Below are positions 27,338 to 35,866 of a stretch of 64,000 nucleotides of DNA, one piece after another (within the stretch, counting starts at the first letter, position 1; every line of letters begins with the position of its first letter). The notes under the pieces were generated by a model, which worked only from the letters and a program-made list of their open reading frames with translations, did not search any database and was not told the DNA's origin. This DNA is from Pseudarthrobacter sp. NBSH8 (GTDB lineage Bacteria; Actinomycetota; Actinomycetes; Actinomycetales; Micrococcaceae). The position numbers were made by a program, and so were the translations under genes. The DNA lies in contig NZ_CP043178.1 of assembly GCF_014217545.1 (NCBI RefSeq), positions 2,666,001-2,730,000 on the forward strand. Direction: 5' to 3'.

Positions 27338-30220
27338 CTAGGACACGGTCGAGGTAGACGGTGTTCCAAAGGGTGATGCAGTTCAGAACCAGTCCGAGCG
27401 CGCCGAGCTGGTCTTCCATGCCCTCTCGGTAGCCGTGGCGAAGTTCGCCCTTGCGGCCGTGGAAGAGGTGCCGGCCCAGGTCATGGCGACCTTCCTGGAG
27501 GTTGCGCATGCCCTTGATCTCGCGCCGGTATGACTCGTCCTGGACGACACGAAGAACGTGCAGTGTCTTGAAGATCCGCCCGTAGTGCGCGAAGGCGTCC
27601 CCGAGCGGCGTGGGGCGGCCATCGCGTTGCAGCATCCGGATGACGTCGTAGGCGCTGACCGCACCGGTGTGGATCGAAGCGACCACCCGCAGGATCTCTG
27701 GCCACCGCCGGTCAATTCGTGTCAGGTCAATCCTGCCGCGGGCGGCGCTGTTGAGCGGTCCGTAATCGGCGTCCAGATCAGTCCGCCACAGCTTCGCGTC
27801 AGGCAGGTCGGCCAGCTGCGGCCGGTAGTCGAAGCCCAGGAGCTGGAGTAGCCCGAAGATAATGTCACTGTAAGACCCGGAGTCGGTGATGATCACATCC
27901 GGTCGGCGGCCGCCGTCTTGGCTGTAGATCAGGTCGACCACGTGCAGGGTATCCTTCGGGGTTCCGGACACAACCCGCCCGGCCAGGCCCACCGACTGGT
28001 CATTGACCATGTTGAGCCAGGTCACGCCGCGGCCCCGGCCGAAGTATTTCGGGTTCGGGCGGGCGTCGACGCTGCGGACCGGGACGACGAACCGGATCCC
28101 GTCGACCGCGGCGACCAGCCCGCCGCCCCATGCCTGAGCCAGCGCCACCTCAGCTTGACCAGTGATCAGGGAGGCGTTGGCTGCGGCGTAGCTCTCCGCC
28201 CGCAGGTAGTTCTGGTCCACATGACTGATCCGGCTCCGGGTCAGGGCCTGGGCCCCGGAGATGACGGGGGTGAAACCGACGTTGAGCGCTTGCGCGGTCA
28301 ACGCTGCCGCGATCGTGACGTGCAAGTCATCCAGCCTGGTCTGCCCGCCGGATGCGGCGGTGAACGCCTTGAAGAAATCTGGCTCCCAGGTCATTACCTC
28401 CAAGATCTGCTCACCGACGTCAACCTGGGGCATCATCGCCTCGCAGCGTTTGCGCAAGTCGGTCAAGCTCGGCGGGTCCGTGATCGCAGGGTCCTTCTTC
28501 ACGTGCAGGCGCCCCTCGTCATCGATGCGGACCCCGGCGTCACCGTCCAACCCCGCGGCCACGTGGCGCCAGGCCGCATCGAGGTCGCCCGTCCGGCTGG
28601 CCAATAGCTCGGCGGGGGCCAAGGGAAGCTGAAGGTCGTTGAGGACGGGGCCACGGGCGGCGTCCCACGCTGCCCCGGTCAGCAGTTGTGCCCGAGGGTC
28701 AGCCCACCGGGTCGAGGCAGCGGCGTAGATGTCGCGGCGCTTGAGGTGCCGGTGGAACTGCTCCAGCACACAGAACACGTACCCTGCCCTGTCCACGGTG
28801 CCTTCGGGACGTCCGGGCCGGAACACCAGCGGTCGCCACCACCCTGCCGGTACCAGGTCCACCGCAACCAGCCGTGCATCGAGGAACCCGGCCGGTACAC
28901 GCTTGCTCGCCTTGGCCGCGAGTAACGCAGGCAAGGCACGCATCGCGTCGAGCACCGGTGTGGACTCGACCGTAGCCCCGAATGCGACTACCTCGGTGAG
29001 CAGCGGCAGGAATCCCCGCACCGCGGCGAACCGGGTCACCAGTGTGGCCCGCCAGTCCCCGTTCGGGTCGGCGTCCGGCGGGGGGATGACGTCGCTCAGG
29101 TTGGTCACCGCAGTGCGGAGCTCGGCGCGCGAGACCACGCTTTCGATCGCGTCCCACAGCAACTCGATGGTGATCTCCTCGCCCCATTCGGTGGAAGCCA
29201 GCATCACCTCCACCGCGGCGGCGCACTTCGCGGCGTCCTTGGACAACCGCGGGTAGCGTCGCAGCTTCTCCGTCTTGGACTCCCGCTCCGCCCGAGCGAG
29301 CAGATCGGTGGTCATCAGGACATCGAACATTTCCAGGGTGTCGTCAGTCGCTTTGGCCTCCAGATACACCACAGTGGCGAGCATGGTGGCGAGTTTGCGG
29401 GAACGCCGATGACGGCGCAGCGCCGTGGCGGTCCCCGAGATGCCCCACCGGGCCAGCTCCACCACCCGCCGATGCGGCACCGCGTCCAGGCCCAACGCCC
29501 CCACCCCCAACCCAGCCACCTCAGCCACCCGATCCAAGGACTTGACCATGTTCCGCCCGGACGGCGGCCGTGGCGCCTTCCGCAACCGCTCCAGATCCGA
29601 AACCCGCGCACCCTCGGGAACCTCCAGCAGCCGCTCCACCAGCCGGGCTTGCTCGGCCGTCAGCATCGAGGCCATAACCTCCCACAACCGCTGCATCGCC
29701 TCGTCACGCACCCGTGCGGTCAGTCGCGCGAGAATAGTCACCCCTGGCAGCAGGACCCGCCGTTCCCGAAGCCACACCACCGCCCCCTCGAACAGCGCTT
29801 TCGGACCATCCCCGGTGTTCCACGCCCGGTCGTCCACCCACCGCACCAGCTCAGCCTCGACGGCTGGGAAGTCGCGGTACCCGAACTCGCGGGCGATCTC
29901 CCACTGGTGCTCCAGCCGGGTCTTCTCCCGCTCCCCGTATGCCTTCAGACATGACGGGTCAGCCACCCCAACTGTTCGGCGAGGAAATCGACCGCTTCAG
30001 TCGGCACGTCCAACGGATCCGCCAGGAACGAACCGAGCAGACGCGCTGTGCCCAGCTGAAGGCTGAAGCCCAACCGGTTGTAGTCTCCGCGCCGCTTGTT
30101 CACCAGCGCCATGTCCGTGTCGTCGAGGAAAAAGAACCGTTCCAACTCCGCCAATGACGGCGGCTGTGTGAAACGTGAATAGGCCGCGGCCTGGACATCA
30201 GTGAGGAACTCAACCGGCAT
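27338..30220 (-). pseudogene. tnpA: tnpA of transposon B, main part (frameshifted)
   Basis: A Tn3-family transposase beginning MPVEFLTDVQAAAYSRF. A single base is missing in a G run near 29965: the first frame ends EQLGWLTRHV while the family sequence continues in the next frame as VADPSCLKAYGE. The rest runs to TVYLDRVL where the IS1182 cuts it; the end is at 24069-24242. The DDE residues are present (AAVDGIRFVVPV, VIITDSGSYSDIIF, GMEDQLGALGLVLN). Two independent lesions make it inactive. Confidence 0.9.
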
Positions 30221-30342
30221 AAACCCCAACATAGAGCCAAGACCCGGCAGACATCACAGAACGGAAGAACTGTTACAGGCGTTCCAGCTATCGCTCGGCG
30301 AGGTTCACCGCCGCTGCGTTTGCCCAGGTCACCGAGCCAGGA

Positions 30343-30382
30343 CCGTTAGCGCCGGATCCTGTTCCATTGTTCGTGACGGGCC
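30343..30382 (-). repeat. Right terminal inverted repeat of transposon B
   Basis: The inverse of 19532-19571, followed by the second GAGCC duplication at 30383-30387 inside the split resolvase gene. Confidence 0.88.
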
Positions 30383-30844
30383 GAGCCGCTTGTGCTCGTG
30401 TACCACGATGGTGGCTGCCACACCGGAAACCCGCATTTCCCCAGCCAGGGCCACCGCACGCTCGAGCTCGGGCCGCTTCGTCGCCCTGGTCGAGATCTTC
30501 TCCGAAAACACCCGGGCAACCCCGGCCCGCTTGAGCGAGTCGAGCTGGGCGTCCAGCGACTGCCGCACGGTCGAGGCACGGGCATACCCGATGCGCACAT
30601 GCCCCGCCGGCGCGGCATCGGCTGCGACCGGGCGCGGCAACTCGACCCAAACCGACCCCGGCCGGCGAGCCGACAATGTCGGAACACTCAAAGCCTTCGC
30701 CAACGAGGGCACAAGCCGGAACCGGGACGTGTGGTACTGGACCGCAACTTTCCCCCGACCCGTCCGACAAGGCGACCCCGCCGGCACGGCGCAGGAGGAC
30801 ATAGGGCAGTCATTGCCCTCGACAAGCTCGAAGTCATCACTCAC
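30383..30844 (-). pseudogene. tnpR: Resolvase of transposon A, N-terminal catalytic part
   Basis: Encodes the N-terminal end of a serine recombinase, with the catalytic Ser in HVRIGYARASTVRQSLDAQL and conserved ATIVVHEHKRLG. The remainder is at 19122-19531. The frame is open for about 80 residues before GYARAST, longer than usual; the true start is probably nearer the catalytic domain. It reads away from the res-like region and toward tnpA. Confidence 0.85.
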
Positions 30845-30853
30845 CCCGAAATT

Positions 30854-30965
30854 GTTTCATAGATACGTTTCACGCATCATTCCAAATGCAACATCCTATG
30901 AAACATAATCGGCCCCGAACCAGTCACACCACCCACCATGTTTCATAGGCGGTCACCTATGAAAC
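30854..30965 (+). promoter_or_regulatory. Probable res site of transposon A
   Basis: Upstream of the split resolvase gene lie repeated half-sites: GTTTCATAG (30854-30862), CCTATGAAAC (30895-30904), and the pair GTTTCATAGG (30940-30949) and CCTATGAAAC (30956-30965) as a perfect inverted repeat with 6 bp between. Several inverted half-sites in about 110 bp next to tnpR is the layout of a Tn3-type res site, where resolvase dimers bind and recombine cointegrates. Confidence 0.65.
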
Positions 30966-30997
30966 GCCCCAACTCGGTTTACCACCGCCACTGACTG

Positions 30998-31036
30998 ATT
31001 TTGTCAATCTGACCGTTCGAATGTTGCTCATGCCCC
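30998..31036 (-). repeat. Extra, diverged terminal repeat inside transposon A
   Basis: Read on the minus strand from 31036 it begins GGGGCATGAGCAACATTCGA then ACGGTCAG, clearly related to the true ends of transposon A. It lies just outside the tnpR/res region, where the right end of a minimal tnpA-tnpR transposon would be. The actual right end, with matching target duplication, is 3.3 kb further at 34314. Confidence 0.7.
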
Positions 31037-31048
31037 GACGCCGATCTG

Positions 31049-31097
31049 CCGATACAAGGATGGCCCGGACCATAGGTCCGGACCATCCTTGTATCGG
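31049..31097. repeat. Near-perfect 23 bp stem hairpin
   Basis: CCGATACAAGGATGGCC (31049 onward) pairs with GGACCATCCTTGTATCGG ending at 31097: 22 of 23 pairs around a 3-base loop. There is no following T run, so a simple terminator is unlikely. It lies between the extra Tn3 end and the IS1380 copy and could be a recombination site or a remnant of another element. Confidence 0.6.
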
Positions 31098-31116
31098 ACT
31101 CCCCGAGAGAAGCTAA

Positions 31117-32817
31117 CCTCGAGATTTCATCGGGGGTGTTACCGGGCCGCGTAATTAAAGCCTGAAGGGTGCCCTGACGTGGGAAAATGTAGTTACCACA
31201 CAACATTTTTCATGACACATCAGGAGCACCCTGCAGGTGAGTTACTTTACCGGTTTTTACCCGCCTGTCCGTGTTGATTCTTCCGGAGACGGGGTGGTGT
31301 CTCAGGCTGGCGGTGTGGTCCTGACCTCAATGGTGAAGGTCGCTGGTCTTGGTGCTGGTTTGTCGGAGGCTGGAGCCGTGGCGCAAACCCTTTGCCACGC
31401 ACGACCCGGGCAAAATCCTCAGCGATCTGGCCCTGTCATTGGCCACGGGCGGCGACAGCGTCTCTGACATTGACCGGCTCCGCAACCAGCCCGAGGTCTA
31501 CGGGCTCGTTGCCTCGGATCCGACCATCAGCCGGCTGTTCAAGATCCTGGCAACGGTAGAGCCTGCCAAGGCGCTGGCGGCCATCAACGGCGCCCGTGCC
31601 AAGGCTCGGGCCCATGTGTGGGCGCAGGCCGGCAAGGACTCGCCCCTGCACGGCGTGAGCGCGGAGAACCCGCTGATCATTGACCTCGACGCTTCCCTCC
31701 TGAATTCCCATTCAGAGAAGGAAGACGCCCGTCCAACGTGGAAGAAAGGATTCGGATTCCACCCACTGTGTTCCTTCCTTGACCACGGGATTCTGGGCAC
31801 CGGTGAGCCGCTCGTGACTCTGCTGCGGCCCGGAAATGCCGGTTCCAACACGGTTGCCGATCACATCCAGGTCGTCAAAGACTCTGTCAAACAACTCCCC
31901 ACGGGGTACCGGTCCGGGCGGAAAATCATGATCCGCACGGATTCCGCCGGCGGCACCCACGGCTTCCTGGACTGGCTGACCGCCAAACACCGCAACTTCT
32001 CCTACTCGGTCGGGTTCCCTATCCATGGAGCCGTGGCCGAGGTCCTGCCATTGGTCCCCAAAATCGGGTGGACGAAAGCATATGACAGTGACGGGGTCGA
32101 GCGTGACGGCGCCTGGGTCGCGGACATCACCGGCATGCTGGACCTGTCCTCTTGGCCTGCCGGGATGCGTGTCATCGTCCGCAAGGAAGTCCCGCACGCC
32201 GGGGCCCAGCTGCGGATCACCGACATCGACGGCAACCGCTACACGGCCATCGCCACCAACCAAACCAAAGGCCAGCTGGCCGTCTTGGAGGTCCGCCACC
32301 GCCTCCGGGCGCGCTGCGAGGACAGGATCCGCAACGCCAAAGACACCGGCCTGGCCAACCTGCCCTTCCACGCCTTTACCGGCAATGAACTCTGGTGCCA
32401 CGTGGTCATGCTCGACGCTGAGATCATGGCCTGGACCCAAATGATCGCTTTCACAGGTACGAAAGCCAGGCGTTGGGAGCCCAAGAAACTCCGGGCAAGG
32501 CTGTTCGAAATCGGCGGCAAGCTTGCCAGCCATGCCCGCCAAACAACCCTGCACCTCGCCGCGACAGCACCGGAGGTAAAGCTGCTGCTCAAAGGGATGG
32601 AACGAATCGCGGCGCTGAGCCCGCCATAGACGCAGCCGCCATCGGTCCGCACTCACTCAGAAACAAAAACAGCATCACCGTGACCGGTGTGGAACCGTCA
32701 CCGACAGCCGCCATCAGGCCAGCGGTCAAAATGACACACCCAAATGCCACCATGGCAACCGTCAGGCAGCCAGTAAGCCCTGATCCACTGAAAACGTCGC
32801 CTCATGAAAGATCGAGG
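31117..32817 (+). mobile_element. IS1380-family element, copy 2
   Basis: A continuous 1701 bp element with ends CCTCGAGATTTCATCGGG and the inverse CCTCGATCTTTCATGAGG. CTAA flanks both sides (31113-31116, 32818-32821), the same size as the TTAA of copy 1. It is nearly identical to copy 1 but 2 bp shorter within the transposase gene. Confidence 0.93.
31237..32629 (+). pseudogene. IS1380 transposase copy 2 (2 bp deletion)
   Basis: Starts GTG with MSYFTGFYPPVRVDSSGDGV and breaks after AGLGAGLSE: this copy reads GAGGCTGGAGCC where copy 1 has GAGGATTTGGAGCC, a net loss of 2 bases near 31369. The rest of the transposase (EPWRKPFATHDPGKIL to MERIAALSPP) is open in the next frame from 31349. Copy 1 shows the intact join, so this copy is probably inactive unless a later start is used. 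Confidence 0.85.
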
Positions 32818-32830
32818 CTAAGACGCGCAG

Positions 32831-33580
32831 TTATCCGTTGGTCAGGATCCCATAGTTTGGGTTGGCATTAAAGAATGCCTGGACCGGGGCCGTGATGATT
32901 GTGGCGCTACATTTACGGGTAGGTGTGGATGGGAACCCTTCGCAGTTGTCGCCGGCATTCTGCATTCCGCTGATGATGCCAGCCGCGTATGCATAACCCT
33001 TGCGCTGAGCGACCACCGGCCCTCCTGAATCGCCGTTTCCTGCTGCGGAGATCCCGTCCTGCTGAACGGAAAAAGCCAGTTGGCTGTAGCAAGGACCAAT
33101 CCCAAGGCCGCCGTAACAGACGCTCGCGTTGATTGACGTCACTTTGTTAATGCAAACCATGCCTGATCGAGAACCTGAGGTGCACCAGTAGTCGTTCAGG
33201 ATGGGAGGTACGGCACCCTTGATCCCCATCCCCAGGTTGCTGTAACGATCACCGTGGTAAATGACGCCACCAAAATGCACCGGTGCGCCGGCTGGAGGGG
33301 CAGGAGGCTGGATCAGCTTCAAATCAGAGCCACCGCTGTTTGTTGCTACAAATAACCCAAGCATGGGTGACGTCGAGGACATGCCGGTACGCCAGATGGA
33401 ACCGGTGGAACCGGTGGGACCGCAGTGATCCGCGGTCAGATTCCTTGTTTCTAGCGTCGACCCGTTCATGAATCCCACACCAAATCCCGTGGTGCAAATG
33501 TTGTAATAATCGGGAGCCTCTTTACGTCTTGGTGAAGAATGGGCTTTAGGAAACTGATGGGAGTCTAAGAATTGCCACAA
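32831..33580 (-). pseudogene. S1-type serine protease, N-terminally truncated
   Basis: A 249-residue frame with a full trypsin-like triad: His in NLTADHCGPTGS, Asp in GGSDLKLIQ and Ser in AAGNGDSGGPVVA, plus several cysteines suited to disulphides. It lacks a signal peptide and propeptide; the frame begins abruptly at a TTG. The family is normally secreted, so this is most likely a truncated gene. It resembles, but is clearly distinct from, the protease carried by transposon B. Confidence 0.72.
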
Positions 33581-33895
33581 GAATCACCTTCCCCTGGTGG
33601 AATTCGAAAGCGTCAAGCTCTGGCGATAGCTGCTCTGGTTGTCGCTGTACTTACAGTCGTGGCTACGGTTGTGCCGTTTTTCTGGACAGACAGTTATCCG
33701 GTTAGACCGGTCTCGGCCAGTATGGTGTTTGCCGGAGCGGGGCTCCTTTGCCTTTGTTACTTCTCAAGCGTCCTCCTGCCTCCAGGAACACGCGCACGAG
33801 AATTCACGGTGATTGGGTCCGGCATGGTAGGCATGGCACTACTCCTGATAGGCGGACTTACGCTCATCGAAATCTATAGGCCGGCTTCGATTTAA
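33572..33895 (+). CDS. Small three-helix membrane protein
   Basis: A 107-residue protein starting at a TTG, with membrane segments at about residues 16-36, 49-68 and 80-100. No family is recognised. Its start overlaps the truncated protease frame by 9 bp on the opposite strand, so the two gene starts face away from each other. It lies in the right arm of transposon A as cargo. It may be a real gene or part of a larger lost one. Confidence 0.5.
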   Translation: MPQESPSPGGIRKRQALAIAALVVAVLTVVATVVPFFWTDSYPVRPVSASMVFAGAGLLCLCYFSSVLLPPGTRAREFTVIGSGMVGMALLLIGGLTLIEIYRPASI

Positions 33896-34252
33896 GGACT
33901 AATTGCGGGCTGTCCATCCGGGAAGCCGCGGCCGCGCTGAGCGTCCCCGAGAGTTCTCGTACGAGTCGAACAGGCGCTCGGGAGCCCCCGCGGCGAAGCA
34001 CTGCGCCCAACTTCCAGCCCAGATTGACTCCATCCTGGAGACCGAGGTCCATCCAGCCCCAAGCCTCCCGCAGGAGAATGGACATGAGCGGCGTCACCGA
34101 CGAGGAAGACCCTGCCGCTTCGGTAGTGGAGTGGGAGGCAACGCATTCGTAGCTGCCGAAGCGCGAGAGCCATCGTGGATCGTGCACCCCGACGTCTGTT
34201 CCCAGGATATTCGTCACCATCGAGCGGAGACGGTCGAAGTCCTCAGCCTGAT
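33890..34252 (-). pseudogene. FAD-dependent monooxygenase remnant
   Basis: Pieces of a PF01494-type flavoprotein are visible in more than one frame: DFDRLRSMVTNILGTDVGVH first, then YRSGRVFLVGDAAHVHSPAG (the GD-motif that contacts FAD) and LGLQDGVNLGWKLGAVL. Frame changes occur between them, and both ends of the gene are missing. It abuts the right terminal repeat of transposon A. Confidence 0.7.
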
Positions 34253-34314
34253 CGCCAAGCGGGCCACTAAACCCTCGCTGCCGCCACTGACCGTTCCAAT
34301 GTTGCTCAGGCCCC
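34253..34314 (-). repeat. Right terminal inverted repeat of transposon A
   Basis: 62 bp matching the inverse of 15906-15967 with few mismatches, followed by the second GGATA duplication (34315-34319). Confidence 0.88.
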
Positions 34315-35188
34315 GGATAGTGCCCCTGCTGATACGTCCTCCGCCCTCATCGGAAAACAGTGACGGTCCTTCGCCGAGACGGGGCGCGATCTCCTCCAGG
34401 TACCACCCCAGGATCAGGTCAAGGCCGTCGAGCATCGGCACCCACCGCGGCCGGGGTCCGGAGGTCTTGGCTCCCTTGCCAAAGCGGACGTGGACCTTCC
34501 CGAAGGGGCCGCGACCGAAGTGCACGTCTGCCCGATCCAGCGACGCCGTCTCCTCCGCCCGCAGCCCCGCGAGATAGAGCGTGCGGAACAAGGCATAGTC
34601 GCGTCCGGCGACCGCATACTTCCGCGCGCCGGCGATGCGCTCCTTGAGGAAGTCGAAGAACTCCTCCATCCGCTCATCACTGGGCGGAGCGATCGCGGAC
34701 GGCGACGAGGAATCGACGTGGCGTGCAGCGTTGAAATCATCGATCGGGTCAACCAGACGGACGCCAAAAACAGACTCGATCTCATTGGCCTTGCGCACGG
34801 ACAAAAACGCATGGAATCCCTTGAAGGCCTGGACATACCCACGCCGGGTCGCAGCCGATAGGCCAAGCTCGACAAGCCCGGCAACGACCCGGTCGACGTC
34901 CTCGGCCGTAACTTCCCACGCCGGCCGGCCGCAAGCGGTCAGGAACCGATCGAGCACCCCGGCGTTGTTCTCAATCGAAGTCTGGGCGAACCCTCGCACG
35001 GCCTGGGAGGTCCTGAACGCCTCCACACACGAATCCTGGAACGCCAGAGGATCCGCCGGAGGGTCGATGGCCGGAGCGGGCGCGGCGCCGCCGTGAACAA
35101 GACGCAATCCGTCATTGACCACGCACACCTTCTTCCAGCCTTGTAACTGTAGGCGCCACCTTATCGAGCAAGGCGCTATCTTGAGCAT
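34315..35188 (-). pseudogene. Tyrosine recombinase of the three-gene element, N-terminal part
   Basis: Encodes the core-binding domain (AVRGFAQTSIENNAGVLDRF and SAATRRGYVQAFKGFHAFLS) and the start of the catalytic domain, with the first conserved Arg in TLYLAGLRAEETASLDRADV. It is cut at GRISRGTIR by transposon A. The first 25-30 residues are doubtful; a GTG at about 35119 (VNDGLRLVHGG) is an alternative start. With the part at 15611-15900 it gives a recombinase of up to 387 residues with all catalytic residues. Confidence 0.85.
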
Positions 35189-35262
35189 GGCGACACGACG
35201 AAAAGACCTATATGCCCGGGTCAGTGACGGGATTCCGCCTACAAACCTGTGCCAATGCCAGT

Positions 35263-35742
35263 TGAATGGGAATTCAGGAGGGAAGCGTCGAGGTCAATGA
35301 TCAGCGGGTTCTCCGCGCTCACGCCGTGCAGGGGCGAGCCCTTGCCGGCCTGCGCCCACACATGGGCCCGAGCCTTGGCACGGGCGCCGTTGATGGCCGC
35401 CAGCGCCTTGGCAGGCTCTACCGTTGCCAGGATCTTGAACAGCCGGCTGATGGTCGGATCCGAGGCAACGAGCCCGTAGACCTCGGGCTGGTTGCGGAGC
35501 CGGTCAATGTCAGAGACGCTGTCGCCGCCCGTGGCCAATGACAGGGCCAGATCGCTGAGGATTTTGCCCGGGTCGTGCGTGGCAAAGGGTTTGCGCCACG
35601 GCTCCAAATCCTCCGACAAACCAGCACCAAGACCAGCGACCTTCACCATTGAGGTCAGGACCACACCGCCAGCCTGAGACACCACCCCGTCTCCGGAAGA
35701 ATCAACACGGACAGACGGGTAAAAACCGGTAAAGTAACTCAC
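35263..35742 (-). pseudogene. IS1380 transposase copy 1, 5' part
   Basis: Encodes the first 160 residues, MSYFTGFYPSVRVDSSGDGV to LDASLLNSHS, in one frame. It is interrupted at the TGA duplication by the three-gene element and resumes at 13796. The intact AGLSEDLEPWRK stretch here shows that copy 2 carries a deletion. Confidence 0.87.
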
Positions 35743-35866
35743 CTGCAGGGTGCTCCTGATGTGTCATGAAAAATGTTGTGTGGTAACTACATTTTCCCAC
35801 GTCAGGGCACCCTTCAGGCTTTAATTACGCGGCCCGGTAACACCCCCGATGAAATCTCGAGGTTAA

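Larger units (their letters stand above)
19532..30382 (-). mobile_element. Tn3-family transposon B, nested in the resolvase gene of A
   Basis: A 10.85 kb element with nearly perfect inverted repeats of about 40 bp at 19532-19571 and 30343-30382. They begin GGCCCGTCACGAACAATGGA and end in CGCTAACGG, matching the Tn3-type pattern with TGGAAC at positions 17-22. Flanking duplications are GAGCC. It carries its own intact resolvase, a broken tnpA interrupted by IS3 and IS1182, and a cargo operon of a secreted protease (broken by ISL3), a lipoprotein and a small ORF. Its transposase is frameshifted, so it cannot transpose by itself. Confidence 0.9.
15906..34314 (+). mobile_element. Tn3-family transposon A
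   Basis: An 18.4 kb element (including nested inserts) bounded by 62 bp inverted repeats with few mismatches (15906-15967, 34253-34314), both starting GGGGCYTGAGCAACAT and containing the GGAAC core expected in Tn3-family ends. It carries an intact tnpA reading rightward, a convergent tnpR split by transposon B, a res-like region at 30854-30965, a second diverged terminal repeat at 31036, an IS1380 copy, a truncated S1 protease gene, a small membrane protein gene and a flavoprotein remnant. Because tnpA is intact it might still move if a resolvase acts in trans. Confidence 0.88.
13800..35262 (-). mobile_element. Three-gene tyrosine recombinase / XRE / zinc-ribbon element
   Basis: The DNA that interrupts IS1380 copy 1, minus its own nested Tn3 transposon, is about 3.05 kb (13800-15905 plus 34320-35262). 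It codes on the minus strand for a tyrosine recombinase, an XRE-type helix-turn-helix protein and a zinc-ribbon recombinase-like protein, with overlapping ends (11 bp and 4 bp). A 3 bp TGA lies on both sides. Only weak inverse similarity is seen at the ends, around CAGGTTCGTGG (13806) and CAGGTTTGTAGG (near 35247, inverted). I do not recognise this as a named element family. Confidence 0.65.
12694..35862 (-). mobile_element. IS1380-family element, copy 1, split by nested insertions
   Basis: The ends CCTCGATCTTTCATGAGG (12694) and, inverted, CCTCGAGATTTCATCGGG (35862) match the ends of the uninterrupted copy at 31117-32817. TTAA flanks both sides (12690-12693, 35863-35866). The element is split at a TGA (13797-13799 and 35263-35265) by a three-gene tyrosine recombinase element. 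Joined, it would be 1703 bp with a 464-residue transposase frame. Confidence 0.88.

Noticed and set aside
25639..27357. 572-codon plus-strand frame
   Set aside because: Antisense shadow of the intact IS1182 transposase.
30854..30965. CRISPR-like short repeat array
   Set aside because: Only four 9-10 bp half-sites in both orientations, with no regular spacers and no cas genes; a resolvase site explains it better.
12694..32817. The near-identical 1.1 kb segments at 12694-13799 and 31714-32817 as an assembly duplication
   Set aside because: Each copy has its own 4 bp target duplication, and scattered differences and a 2 bp indel separate them, so they are two true IS1380 copies.
34214..34314. 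In-frame C-terminal tail of the recombinase reading into the Tn3 end (GLSNIGTVSGGSEGLVARL)
   Set aside because: These residues are encoded by the transposon terminal repeat and are not part of the recombinase; the true continuation is at 15900.
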